A program made the translations under genes and the position numbers. The notes beneath the pieces are model-generated. The model saw only the letters and a list, made by a program, of their open reading frames with translations, searched no databases and was not told the DNA's origin. From an uncultured bacterium (lineage in GTDB: Bacteria; Cyanobacteriota; Vampirovibrionia; Gastranaerophilales; Gastranaerophilaceae): a DNA stretch of 8,917 nt. Shown here piece after piece: positions 1-6,811 of the stretch. Position 1 is the first letter of the stretch. Each line of letters begins with the position of its first letter. The stretch covers positions 1 through 8,917 of the forward strand of contig CASECH010000045.1 of the NCBI GenBank assembly GCA_949286405.1, read 5' to 3'.

Positions 1-258
1 CGCTTCTTGCGGTAAATAACCAAGTCCTGCTTTTGCACGGATATTCATTGGCCAGCTTGTTATATCTTGACCATCGAGTAAGATTTGCCCTTTATTTGGT
101 TTTACGAGTCCTACAACCATATAAAAGGTTGTGGTTTTACCTGCTCCGTTAGGCCCTAGTAGACAAACTACTTCACCTTTATTCATCTCAAAGGAAATGT
201 CATTTACAACACTTCTGTCACCATATATCTTAACAAGATTTTTAGCTTCTATTCTCAT
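1..258 (-). CDS. lptB: LptB, LPS export ABC transporter ATP-binding protein (partial, C-terminus outside window)
   Basis: This is the first 86 codons of a cytoplasmic ABC ATPase; the gene runs off the left edge. LptB powers the LptB2FG complex, which extracts lipopolysaccharide from the inner membrane and feeds it to the Lpt bridge. Seen directly: a Walker A motif GPNGAGKTT at residues 35-43, followed by TFYMVVGLVKP, and a Q-loop segment GYLPQEA at residues 80-86 containing Q84. The combination of FYMVVG after Walker A and YLPQEA at the Q-loop is characteristic of LptB rather than other small ABC ATPases. The signature motif, Walker B and switch histidine lie beyond the edge. The ATG at 258 is preceded by an AAGGG-type ribosome binding site about seven bases upstream. 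The family assignment is strong. Whether lptF/lptG or lptC/lptA follow it cannot be seen. Confidence 0.93.
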   Translation of the reverse strand, partial: MRIEAKNLVKIYGDRSVVNDISFEMNKGEVVCLLGPNGAGKTTTFYMVVGLVKPNKGQILLDGQDITSWPMNIRAKAGLGYLPQEA

Positions 259-283
259 CCAATATCCCTTCTTTAATGATAAT

Positions 284-312
284 ATTTTACTCGAAAAAGA
301 TTTTTATTGCAA
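284..312 (-). promoter_or_regulatory. Predicted sigma70-type promoter of lptB
   Basis: On the minus strand, TTGCAA (307-312) and TAAAAT (284-289) are separated by exactly 17 bases. Transcription would start near 277, giving a leader of about 20 bases that carries the ribosome binding site. The match is 4/6 for the -35 box and 5/6 for the -10 box. The region is AT-rich, so chance matches are possible, but spacing and position are right. Confidence 0.5.
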
Positions 313-477
313 TAATTGTGTATTTTAAAATTTTGTATATTTATAAAAACATTAATATTTGTTAATATATATTGAATATATGTTATAGATATCTTAATAA
401 GTGGCATATATGAAATGTAAACCATTTTCTTTTTCTTTATTTTCTCCTACACACTAACCTTTTACCAAATATGAGAT

Positions 478-500
478 TGGCCGTTTCGACGGCTATTTTT
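478..500 (+). terminator. Short hairpin with UUCG loop and U-run (terminator-like)
   Basis: A 7-bp stem (478-484 with 489-495, including one G-U pair) closed by a TTCG tetraloop is followed directly by TTTTT at 496-500. It resembles a small intrinsic terminator on the plus strand. It could instead be an internal element of the candidate RNA, because a much stronger terminator lies about 60 bases downstream. Confidence 0.35.
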
Positions 501-541
501 CTGAAAAGTTTTCCTTCTGCCACAGTCATAGTGCAGAAATC

Positions 542-599
542 CAAGCCGATATGCAATCTCCGTTTATCTTGCATGTCGGCTTGTTGTTAATTTTGTTTT
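542..599 (+). terminator. Strong plus-strand hairpin with U-rich tail, convergent with the trpS 3' end
   Basis: A 15-bp stem (542-556 with 569-583) contains one G-U pair and a 12-base loop. It is followed by a T-rich run (584-599). Read on the minus strand, downstream of the trpS stop codon, the stem has one mismatch and is followed by GGATTTCTGC, a poor U-tract. It therefore looks mainly like a plus-strand terminator, although it may also stop or protect the 3' end of trpS mRNA. Confidence 0.55.
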
Positions 600-607
600 A
601 TTTGTTA

Positions 608-1609
608 TTAGTACATTCCGATAATATTTCTAACTTCCGTTAGAATTTTTTGAGCTTCTTTTCTTGCTTTTTGAGAACCTGCTTCAATTATAGCTCTAAC
701 TTCTTCAGGATGTGTTTCATAGTAGCGTCTTTTTTCTCTTATCGGTGCAAATTTTTCATTAATTAGTTTTCCTAATTGGCGTTTGCAGTCAGCACAGCCT
801 CGTTGCCCTTTTTCACATTCACAACTTACAGTATTTTTTTGTACTTCGTCTGCAAAAATTTCCCAATATTTGAATGCAACTTGACATTCTTGCGGATGTC
901 CCGGGTCATCTTTTCTCATTCTGCTTCTGTCGGTTATTGCTGACATTATTTTTTTAGCGGTAACTTCTTCAGAGTCTGATATTTTTATATCATTTTGGAA
1001 TGATTTACCCATCTTATTGCCATCAAGTCCGCATATTAAAGAACAGTGATTTAATAAAGGTTTTGCTTCGTTAAAAAATTCTGTTTTGTATATGTTATTA
1101 AAACGTCTTGCGATATCTCTTGTAATTTCAATGTGTGCGACTTGATCAATTCCTACAGGAACTGCTGTTGCGTTGAACATCATAATATCAGCACTCATCA
1201 AAACCGGATAACCCATCAGACCATAACTAATTTGAGAGTTTGTACCTTCTTTTGTACGTAAAATTTTTGCCATATCCTTTAAGGTTGGATCACGTTCTAC
1301 CCAGTTTTGTGGGGTAATCATGCTTAGATATGTATTAAGTTCTGCAATTTCAGGTACAAGAGATTGTACATAAATTGTAGCTACGTTAGGATCGATGCCT
1401 GATGCTAGCCAGTCCATAACAACTTCAAGTGTGTCTTGTTTTAGATTTTCTGTTTTGTCGTATTTTGTTGTAAGGGCGTGCCAGTCTGCTACAAAGAAGA
1501 AACTTTCATATTTATGTTGTAGTTCTACCCAGTTTTGGATTACGCCTAAGTAATGTCCTAGATGTAGTTTTCCTGTAGGTCGCATTCCTGATACTATTCG
1601 TTCTGTCAT
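608..1609 (-). CDS. trpS: Tryptophanyl-tRNA synthetase, iron-sulfur-motif subtype
   Basis: This cytoplasmic class I synthetase (333 aa, normal family length) charges tRNA-Trp with tryptophan using ATP. The HIGH motif appears as HLGH (residues 16-19) after the MRPTGKL lead-in. The KMSKS loop is KMGKS (199-203). The substrate-pocket segments VADWHALT (about 40-47), GYPVLMSADI (133-142) and VGIDQVAHIE (152-161) are all present. Four cysteines at 242, 265, 272 and 275 have the spacing C-x22-C-x6-C-x2-C. This matches the [4Fe-4S] cluster motif described for the Thermotoga maritima enzyme, where the cluster lies near the anticodon-recognition region; a fifth cysteine is at 263. The ATG at 1609 has an AAAGGG ribosome binding site about nine bases upstream. 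The gene stands alone, with its own -10 element upstream, so no operon partner is evident. Identity is near certain; cluster binding is inferred from spacing. Confidence 0.97.
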   Translation of the reverse strand: MTERIVSGMRPTGKLHLGHYLGVIQNWVELQHKYESFFFVADWHALTTKYDKTENLKQDTLEVVMDWLASGIDPNVATIYVQSLVPEIAELNTYLSMITPQNWVERDPTLKDMAKILRTKEGTNSQISYGLMGYPVLMSADIMMFNATAVPVGIDQVAHIEITRDIARRFNNIYKTEFFNEAKPLLNHCSLICGLDGNKMGKSFQNDIKISDSEEVTAKKIMSAITDRSRMRKDDPGHPQECQVAFKYWEIFADEVQKNTVSCECEKGQRGCADCKRQLGKLINEKFAPIREKRRYYETHPEEVRAIIEAGSQKARKEAQKILTEVRNIIGMY

Positions 1610-1638
1610 AATTTTACACCCTTTCTTATTCTTTTTCT

Positions 1639-1644
1639 ATTATA
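1639..1644 (-). promoter_or_regulatory. Predicted -10 element of the trpS promoter
   Basis: A perfect TATAAT lies on the minus strand about 30 bases upstream of the trpS start codon, predicting a leader of about 23 bases. No good -35 box sits at the right distance; that position is the T-tract of the upstream terminator. The promoter may therefore rely on the -10 and upstream AT-rich DNA. Confidence 0.5.
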
Positions 1645-1654
1645 TACAAAAAAC

Positions 1655-1683
1655 AAATAAAAAAAGATGGCTTAGCCATCTTT
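1655..1683 (-). terminator. Intrinsic terminator downstream of the small hypothetical gene
   Basis: A perfect 9-bp stem AAAGATGGC/GCCATCTTT (1663-1671 with 1675-1683) with a 3-base loop runs straight into a T-run on the minus strand (complement of A-run 1656-1662). This classic rho-independent terminator separates the 92-aa gene from trpS. Confidence 0.85.
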
Positions 1684-1705
1684 AAATAAAAAATAAATCC
1701 TATTC

Positions 1706-1789
1706 TTAGTTTCCTTTTATATTAGCCTTTTCCTTACCTTTTTGATTTTCCAACGATTTTGAATAATTTCCTTTTTGGTTTCCTATTGA
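1706..1789 (-). other. In-frame open stretch after the stop codon of the 92-aa gene
   Basis: Directly after the TAA at 1790-1792, the same frame stays open for 27 codons to a second TAA at 1706-1708. The conceptual peptide is hydrophilic and rich in Asn, Lys and Gly. It holds three in-register copies of a short motif: NQKGN, NQKGK and NIKGN. It could be a tail lost by a nonsense mutation, a read-through product, or simply a purine-rich 3' untranslated region. A second frame is also open for about 18 codons here, which weakens the coding case. Confidence 0.3.
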
Positions 1790-2068
1790 TTATCTAACGA
1801 CTTGTGATACGAAGTTTGCAATTTCGAAGAACGAATCTTTTACGAATTCTTTTGCTAGAGTTTTGATTGGTCTGTTTTCTATGCAATCGAATACGTAATA
1901 GATTGGGTCCTTAGCTGTATTGAAACGCATTCTTCTATCTTTTGCTGCAAAGTAGTTGAATTCTGATGAAGAATTTGTTTTTAATAAACCATTTTCATAT
2001 TTCTTATTTATCTTACTTCTAACGAATGTACCAAATTGACCGCTATTTTTTTCTTTTGTTGGTGCCAT
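1790..2068 (-). CDS. Small basic hypothetical protein (92 aa)
   Basis: I do not recognise this protein. It starts with a polar, Lys/Gly/Ser-rich segment (residues 1-36). A central part is rich in aromatic and basic residues (FNYFAAKDRRMRFN, 37-50). The C-terminal half alternates hydrophobic and charged residues and could form amphipathic helices (about 64-92). There is one cysteine (C62), no signal peptide and no membrane segment, so a cytoplasmic location is likely. The ATG at 2068 is preceded by a purine-rich GAGAAAGAGAG stretch whose last GAGAG lies about nine bases away, an acceptable ribosome binding site. The gene sits alone between the terminator of the efflux operon and its own terminator at 1655-1683, so it is probably a single-gene transcript. 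I found no convincing promoter in the 61 bases up to the upstream terminator. A same-frame open stretch follows the stop codon. Confidence 0.7.
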   Translation of the reverse strand: MAPTKEKNSGQFGTFVRSKINKKYENGLLKTNSSSEFNYFAAKDRRMRFNTAKDPIYYVFDCIENRPIKTLAKEFVKDSFFEIANFVSQVVR

Positions 2069-2114
2069 TTTCTTTTGCTCTCTTTCTCGTTTTCTTTTCT
2101 TTAAATATCTCTTA

Positions 2115-2165
2115 CATATATATAAAATATAACACTTCGAAAAAATTGCCTTTTCCGAAGTGTTA
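2115..2165 (-). terminator. Intrinsic terminator of the RND efflux operon
   Basis: On the minus strand, 28 bases after the TolC-like stop codon, a perfect 10-bp stem (2130-2139 with 2156-2165) continues inward through a G-U and four A-T pairs, giving about 15 bp around a 6-base loop. A T-rich stretch follows (complement of 2115-2129). It should end the adaptor-pump-channel transcript. Confidence 0.8.
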
Positions 2166-2193
2166 ATGTTAATATTTGTTAATAATTTTAGTA

Positions 2194-3630
2194 TTATCCG
2201 TTTTCATCCAGTTCTACAATATCTTCTGTTTCTTGGGCAAGATTTTTACCTATTGATTTTTCCAATTGAGCTTTTGCAGAGTTATATTGGTATAGTGCAT
2301 TATAGTAGTTAAGTTGAGCTTGTTGGTAGTTTATTTGTGCATCTTTTAATTCTGTTGGGTTTGCTTCTCCTACGCGGTATCTGCCGTAGGAAAGTTCATA
2401 GTTTTCTTTAGCTTGTTTTACTTGTAGCAGAGCTACAGGCATTTGGTTTTGTTTTTCTTGCAAAGTTAGAAATGCGTTTTGAATTTCTAAATATATTTGG
2501 TTTTGGGTATTTTTAGCATTTGCAAGTTCTTTATCGTATAAGTACCTTGCTTCTTGAATTTCGTTTTTGATAAGCATACCATTTACGGTTGGAAAGTTTA
2601 AATATCCACCTAAGTTGTAACCGTAGTTACTTGTCCAACTTTTACCACCTATTTGAAGTTGTCCTTCAACTGATAGGGTTGGGAAATATGATTTTTTTAC
2701 AAGTTTAAGGGTTTGATTTGCACTTTCTACTTTAAGTTCAGCGAGTTTAAGCTCAGGGCGTGCATCTCTTGCGATATCGATAGCTTTGTTAAATGTGATA
2801 CTTACTGGGTGGTATGTAAGTCTTTCTTGTACATTGTATTTGTCAATGAATGGCACTCCCATTACGTTATTAAGTTTTGCGACTGCAAGATTTACTGCAT
2901 TGTCTGCTTGAATTAATTGTAGTTTCGCATTACTTAAATTAACTTCTGCTATAGTTACATCTACTTTAGGATTCATTCCGATTTCATAGAATGCTTTTGC
3001 TTGGTTGTAAAACATTTCAAATTTGTTTACAGTATCTTCTGCAACTTTTTTGTTTTCAAATGCAAACAAAAGATTGTAATAAGCATCTTTTGTTTGGTAG
3101 ATTACTTCATTTATAGTTGCTCCAAGTGTTGTTTTGTATGCCTCGTAGTCCAAACGTTTTATTGTTGCTTGGTTTTGTGTAACACCAAAGTCATATAACA
3201 TTTGTTGTAGAGTAATTTGACCTAAGATGAAGTAATTGAATTGTAAGTTTTGACCTAAAGCATCTGATAATTGTAATTGTCTGATTCTTGTATAGCCGGT
3301 TTGCCAGCTTACTTGTGGAAAGTAATTTGACCAGACTTGTTTTATCCTTGCATCTGACGCAAGAATATCATGGAAAGCAGAATTTATTTGAGGGTTATTT
3401 CCAAGAGCAAGTTCTATACATTTATCAAGTGTCATGTCAATGTTTTTTTCAATACCGCCTTCAATTATAAAATCTGCTTGCTCATTTGATCTAGGTTTTG
3501 GCAGTACGGCATCTGCTTTTGGATATTCTTTGTCATTAACTTTATTGCCAATTTCTGGTTTATCAATTGCAATTGCTTGCATTGAACATATTCCAAATAT
3601 TAAACATAGTGATATTAGTTTTTTAAACAT
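2194..3630 (-). CDS. TolC-family outer-membrane efflux channel
   Basis: This 478-aa protein is the outer-membrane component of the tripartite exporter. It starts with a signal peptide (about residues 1-21: KK, then a hydrophobic stretch, cleavage plausible after AIA). There is no convincing lipobox, so it is probably not a lipoprotein, unlike OprM-type channels. The mature part shows the two-fold internal repeat of the family. Residues about 214-258 (GMNPKVDVTIAEVNL...) and 418-461 (GEANPTELKDAQINY...) are matching long helices rich in Ala, Gln and Asn, as in the periplasmic coiled-coil tunnel. The ATG follows the stop codon of the RND gene with no gap (TAA-ATG). Its AAAGGA ribosome binding site lies inside the last RND codons, so translation is probably coupled. 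The acidic C-terminus (ETEDIVELDENG) is unremarkable. Family is certain; substrates are unknown. Confidence 0.93.
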   Translation of the reverse strand: MFKKLISLCLIFGICSMQAIAIDKPEIGNKVNDKEYPKADAVLPKPRSNEQADFIIEGGIEKNIDMTLDKCIELALGNNPQINSAFHDILASDARIKQVWSNYFPQVSWQTGYTRIRQLQLSDALGQNLQFNYFILGQITLQQMLYDFGVTQNQATIKRLDYEAYKTTLGATINEVIYQTKDAYYNLLFAFENKKVAEDTVNKFEMFYNQAKAFYEIGMNPKVDVTIAEVNLSNAKLQLIQADNAVNLAVAKLNNVMGVPFIDKYNVQERLTYHPVSITFNKAIDIARDARPELKLAELKVESANQTLKLVKKSYFPTLSVEGQLQIGGKSWTSNYGYNLGGYLNFPTVNGMLIKNEIQEARYLYDKELANAKNTQNQIYLEIQNAFLTLQEKQNQMPVALLQVKQAKENYELSYGRYRVGEANPTELKDAQINYQQAQLNYYNALYQYNSAKAQLEKSIGKNLAQETEDIVELDENG

Positions 3631-6600
3631 TTATTTTCCTTTATGGTTATATTTCTTTTTCAATTCTCTTGTATGGACTTTAATATTTTCTATCATTACG
3701 TAAAAAGCAGGTACTAAGAATGTTCCGATAAATGCTACAGCCATCATTCCACCGAATACGGTCATACCTACTGAATTACGGCTTGCAGCACCGGCACCGT
3801 GAGCAAATACTAATGGTAATAGGCCTAAAATGAATGCTATGTTAGTCATCATTACAGCACGGAATCTTAATTTTGCTGCTTGCATTGCTGCTTCTTTTAT
3901 TCCCATACCGTTTTCGTGAGCATCTTTTGCAAATTCAATAATCAAGATTGCTTGTTTTGTTGATAAACCGATTAGCATTACAAGCCCGATTTGTGAATAT
4001 ATATCAAGTGAATAACCCGATACATATTGGAAGAATAAAGCCCCTACTAAGGCAATTGGTGAAATTAGAAGTACTGCGATTGGTAACATCCAGCTTTCGT
4101 ATAAACCTACTAAAAATAGATATACGAAAACAAGTGACATTGCTAGGATTGGTCCAATTTGTCCTGATGATTCGTGCTCTTGTAGAGAACTTCCTGACCA
4201 AGAATAACCCATATCTTTTGGAAGTACTTCTGCGGATAATTTTTCCATTTCTTCCATTGCTTGACCTGAGCTTACTCCTGATCTTGCTGAGCCGTTAATT
4301 GTAATTGCAGGATACATATTAAATCTTGTTAAGCTGTATGGCCCTACAATGTTTTTAACTTCTACTACGGAAGAAAGTGGAACCATTGAGCCCATTTTAT
4401 TTTTTACATAGATTTTATCAATGTCACCAATTTTTTCTCTGTATGTAGATTCAGCTTGTAGGTATACACGATAAACACGTCCGTATTTATTAAAGTCATT
4501 AACGTATGATTTTCCAAAATAGCCTGATAATGCACTATAAATTTCAGAAATATCAACTCCTTGTGCAAGTGCTTTATCTGCATTTACGTTAATCATTAAT
4601 TGTGGTAAGTTTGCAGTAAATGAAGTGTATACCATTTGGAATGATGAGTTTTTGTTAGCAGCTTGAATTAGTTTTTGTGCTTCATCGTACAATTCTTGAG
4701 GAGTTCTGTTTCCTTTGTCAAGCAGCTGATATTCAAAGCCTCCGAACATACCTAGACCGGAAATTGATGGAGGTGAGAATGATGCAATTGTTGCTGATGG
4801 ATAGTTGGTAAATTCTTTTTGTATTTTATTTAAAATACTTTGCATTGAAAGTTCTTTGTTTTTTCTTTCATTCCATTCTTTTAGTTCTGAAACAATAAGT
4901 GCTGTATTTTCACCTGAATATCCTACTAATGTAATTGTATTTGCAATTCCATCCATTTGAAGAAGTCTTTCTTCTATTTCGTTTGCTACGATATTTGTTC
5001 TTGAGGCTGAAGAACCATCAGGGAGTTGGATTTGTGTAAATATAGCACCTTTATCTTCAGTTGGAAGGAAGCCTTTTGGTATTATATTGAACATAAATAA
5101 GATGAATGCAATAATTGCTGCAAATGTCGTCAAGGTAATTTTAGGTGAGTCAATGAATATTTCAGCACCTTTCAAATAATTATCTCTTACTTTGTTGAAC
5201 CATTCATCAAATTTTTGAATAAATTCAAAGTCTGCCTTTTCACTTCCATCTTTTAAAATCATTGAACATAATGCAGGAGCAAGAGTTAACGCTACAACAG
5301 TTGATAGACCTATTGATGATGCAATACATAGTGCAAATTGTCTAAACATTTGACCTGTAATACCTGCCATGAATGATACAGGTACAAATACTGCCATCAA
5401 TACCAAAGATGTTGCCATTACTGCACCGAATACTTCTTCCATAGTTATTTCTGCTGCTTCTCTTGGCTTTTTACCTTCTTGAATGTGTCTTTGTGTGTTT
5501 TCCAGTACAACGATAGCATCATCTACTACTAGTCCTACTGCAAGTACTAGCGCAAACAAGATTAGCAGGTTAATTGAAAATCCGAATATACTCATGAATA
5601 TGAATACACCGATTAATGATACCGGAATTGCACAGAATGGAATAAATGCTGCTCTTGCACTACCTAGGAACATATAAGTAACAACACCTACAAGTAGTAT
5701 AGCAAGTGCAATTGCATTTATTACCTCTTTGATAGATTCTCTTACGAATAGAGTTTCATCACGCTGAATTTTGTATTCTATTCCTTGAGGGAAACTTTTG
5801 CTTAGCTCTTCCATTTTTTTGCTTATTTTATTTGACAAATCAATCGCGTTAGCTTCTGGAAGTTGGCTTATTGAAATGATTGCAGAATCTCTTCCTCCGA
5901 TACGTGAGAAGAAAGAATAACTTTCTGCACCGAGTTCTACTCTTGCTATATCTTTTAATTTTATTTGAGAACCGTCTGGTTTTGATCTTATGATAATATT
6001 TTCAAATTCTTCAGGATTTTGCAGACGACCTTTAGTCCTCATTGTAAGTTTAATCATTTGCTTGTTTTTCATCGGTTCTACACCAAGATCACCTGCAGGA
6101 ACTTGTGTATTTTGGGATTGAATTGCTGCATTAACTTCACTTACAGAGACACCTAAGTTTGCCATTTTGCCTGCATCAAGCCATATTCTCATCGAATAAT
6201 CTGATGAACCGAAAACAGATACTTTACCTACACCTTTAATACGTGCAAGTTCATCTTTAATGTATATCGATGCATAGTTTGCAATGTACAAAGAGTCGTA
6301 TGTATGAGTAGGCGAATTTACAGAAATCATCATTAAACCAGGACCACCTGTTGACTTTTTTACTGATAGACCGTATCTTTTTACATCTTCTGGTAGACGC
6401 GGTGTTACCAATTGTAATTGGTTTTGTACGTTTACTACTGCCATGTCCGGATCTGATCCGATTTCAAAATATAAGGTAAGTTGATATTGACCGTTTTGCG
6501 ATTGTGAAGACATATAAATCATATCTTCTACACCGTTCAATTGTGCTTCTACAGGAGCAGCAATTGTATCTTCTACTACGTCAGAACTCGCACCTGCATA

Positions 6601-6756
6601 TGTTGCGGTTACTACAACCTGAGGAGGTGTGATTGATGGGTATTCTTCTAGTGGCAAAGTGTTTACCATCAAAATACCTGCAAGCATAATAGCTAAAGAT
6701 ATTACGATTGCTAATTTCGGCCTTTTTATAAATAAGTTTCCTGATTTTTCGCTCAT
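3631..6756 (-). CDS. RND-family multidrug efflux pump, AcrB-like (HAE1 type)
   Basis: This inner-membrane, proton-driven transporter of 1041 aa has the standard AcrB/MexB length. Two homologous halves are visible: TM1 (about 14-34), a first periplasmic porter region (about 40-335), TM2-TM6 (about 340-500), TM7 (about 540-560), a second porter region and TM8-TM12 (about 868-1023). The proton-relay residues are present. D412 and D413 in TM4 (GLVVDDAIVVLEN) match AcrB D407/D408. K934 (GLSTKQAILIIEF) matches K940. R964 and T971 match R971 and T978. This favours the drug/lipophile HAE1 group rather than heavy-metal CzcA pumps. The GFLPTEDKG motif (562-570) follows TM7, as in AcrB. The ATG at 6756 has a TAGGGA ribosome binding site about eight bases away. 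It lies 55 bases after the adaptor and abuts the channel gene. The substrate cannot be read from the sequence. Confidence 0.95.
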   Translation of the reverse strand: MSEKSGNLFIKRPKLAIVISLAIMLAGILMVNTLPLEEYPSITPPQVVVTATYAGASSDVVEDTIAAPVEAQLNGVEDMIYMSSQSQNGQYQLTLYFEIGSDPDMAVVNVQNQLQLVTPRLPEDVKRYGLSVKKSTGGPGLMMISVNSPTHTYDSLYIANYASIYIKDELARIKGVGKVSVFGSSDYSMRIWLDAGKMANLGVSVSEVNAAIQSQNTQVPAGDLGVEPMKNKQMIKLTMRTKGRLQNPEEFENIIIRSKPDGSQIKLKDIARVELGAESYSFFSRIGGRDSAIISISQLPEANAIDLSNKISKKMEELSKSFPQGIEYKIQRDETLFVRESIKEVINAIALAILLVGVVTYMFLGSARAAFIPFCAIPVSLIGVFIFMSIFGFSINLLILFALVLAVGLVVDDAIVVLENTQRHIQEGKKPREAAEITMEEVFGAVMATSLVLMAVFVPVSFMAGITGQMFRQFALCIASSIGLSTVVALTLAPALCSMILKDGSEKADFEFIQKFDEWFNKVRDNYLKGAEIFIDSPKITLTTFAAIIAFILFMFNIIPKGFLPTEDKGAIFTQIQLPDGSSASRTNIVANEIEERLLQMDGIANTITLVGYSGENTALIVSELKEWNERKNKELSMQSILNKIQKEFTNYPSATIASFSPPSISGLGMFGGFEYQLLDKGNRTPQELYDEAQKLIQAANKNSSFQMVYTSFTANLPQLMINVNADKALAQGVDISEIYSALSGYFGKSYVNDFNKYGRVYRVYLQAESTYREKIGDIDKIYVKNKMGSMVPLSSVVEVKNIVGPYSLTRFNMYPAITINGSARSGVSSGQAMEEMEKLSAEVLPKDMGYSWSGSSLQEHESSGQIGPILAMSLVFVYLFLVGLYESWMLPIAVLLISPIALVGALFFQYVSGYSLDIYSQIGLVMLIGLSTKQAILIIEFAKDAHENGMGIKEAAMQAAKLRFRAVMMTNIAFILGLLPLVFAHGAGAASRNSVGMTVFGGMMAVAFIGTFLVPAFYVMIENIKVHTRELKKKYNHKGK

Positions 6757-6811
6757 TTAATTATCCCTATTTTAATTGTTTATTACTTCTTAGATCTAAT
6801 TTTATTATTCT

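Larger units (their letters stand above)
396..600 (+). ncRNA. Candidate plus-strand structured small RNA between lptB and trpS
   Basis: No protein gene is visible in the 349 bases between lptB and trpS. The plus strand instead shows a pyrimidine-rich stretch (about 422-465) followed by three hairpins. Hairpin 1 is 478-484/489-495, 7 bp closed by a UUCG loop. Hairpin 2 is 515-523/531-538, 8 bp with one bulged C. Hairpin 3 is 542-556/569-583, 15 bp. Hairpins 1 and 3 each contain one G-U pair on the plus strand, which would be an A-C mismatch on the minus strand. U-rich tails also follow hairpins 1 and 3 only in the plus direction. Both points favour plus-strand transcription. A possible extended -10 element (TG then TATAGA at 384-389) would start the RNA near 396, but the 5' end is a guess. 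No known riboswitch or RNA family was recognised. Confidence 0.35.

Noticed and set aside
131..328. 65-codon plus-strand open frame at the left end
   Set aside because: About two thirds of it is antisense to the well-conserved start of lptB, and the rest lies in AT-rich promoter DNA. It has no ribosome binding site and its composition is not protein-like.
440..460. Similarity of TCTCCTACACAC to the unpaired motif of cyanobacterial Yfr1 RNA
   Set aside because: The match is only partial and the hairpins expected on both sides of the motif are not present, so naming it Yfr1 would be unsupported.
513..583. Possible cobalamin-type or other known riboswitch between lptB and trpS
   Set aside because: Fragments such as GCCACAGT and CCAAGCCGA loosely recall cobalamin-riboswitch boxes, but the conserved core is absent and no plus-strand gene follows to be regulated.
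542..583. Hairpin as the regular terminator of trpS on the minus strand
   Set aside because: Read in that direction the stem has a mismatch and lacks a U-tract; a secondary role in 3'-end protection cannot be excluded, but the plus-strand reading is better.
3948..4298. 116-codon plus-strand open frame inside the RND pump gene
   Set aside because: It is the mirror of conserved pump sequence; the leucine-rich product is a typical antisense shadow of membrane-protein codons.
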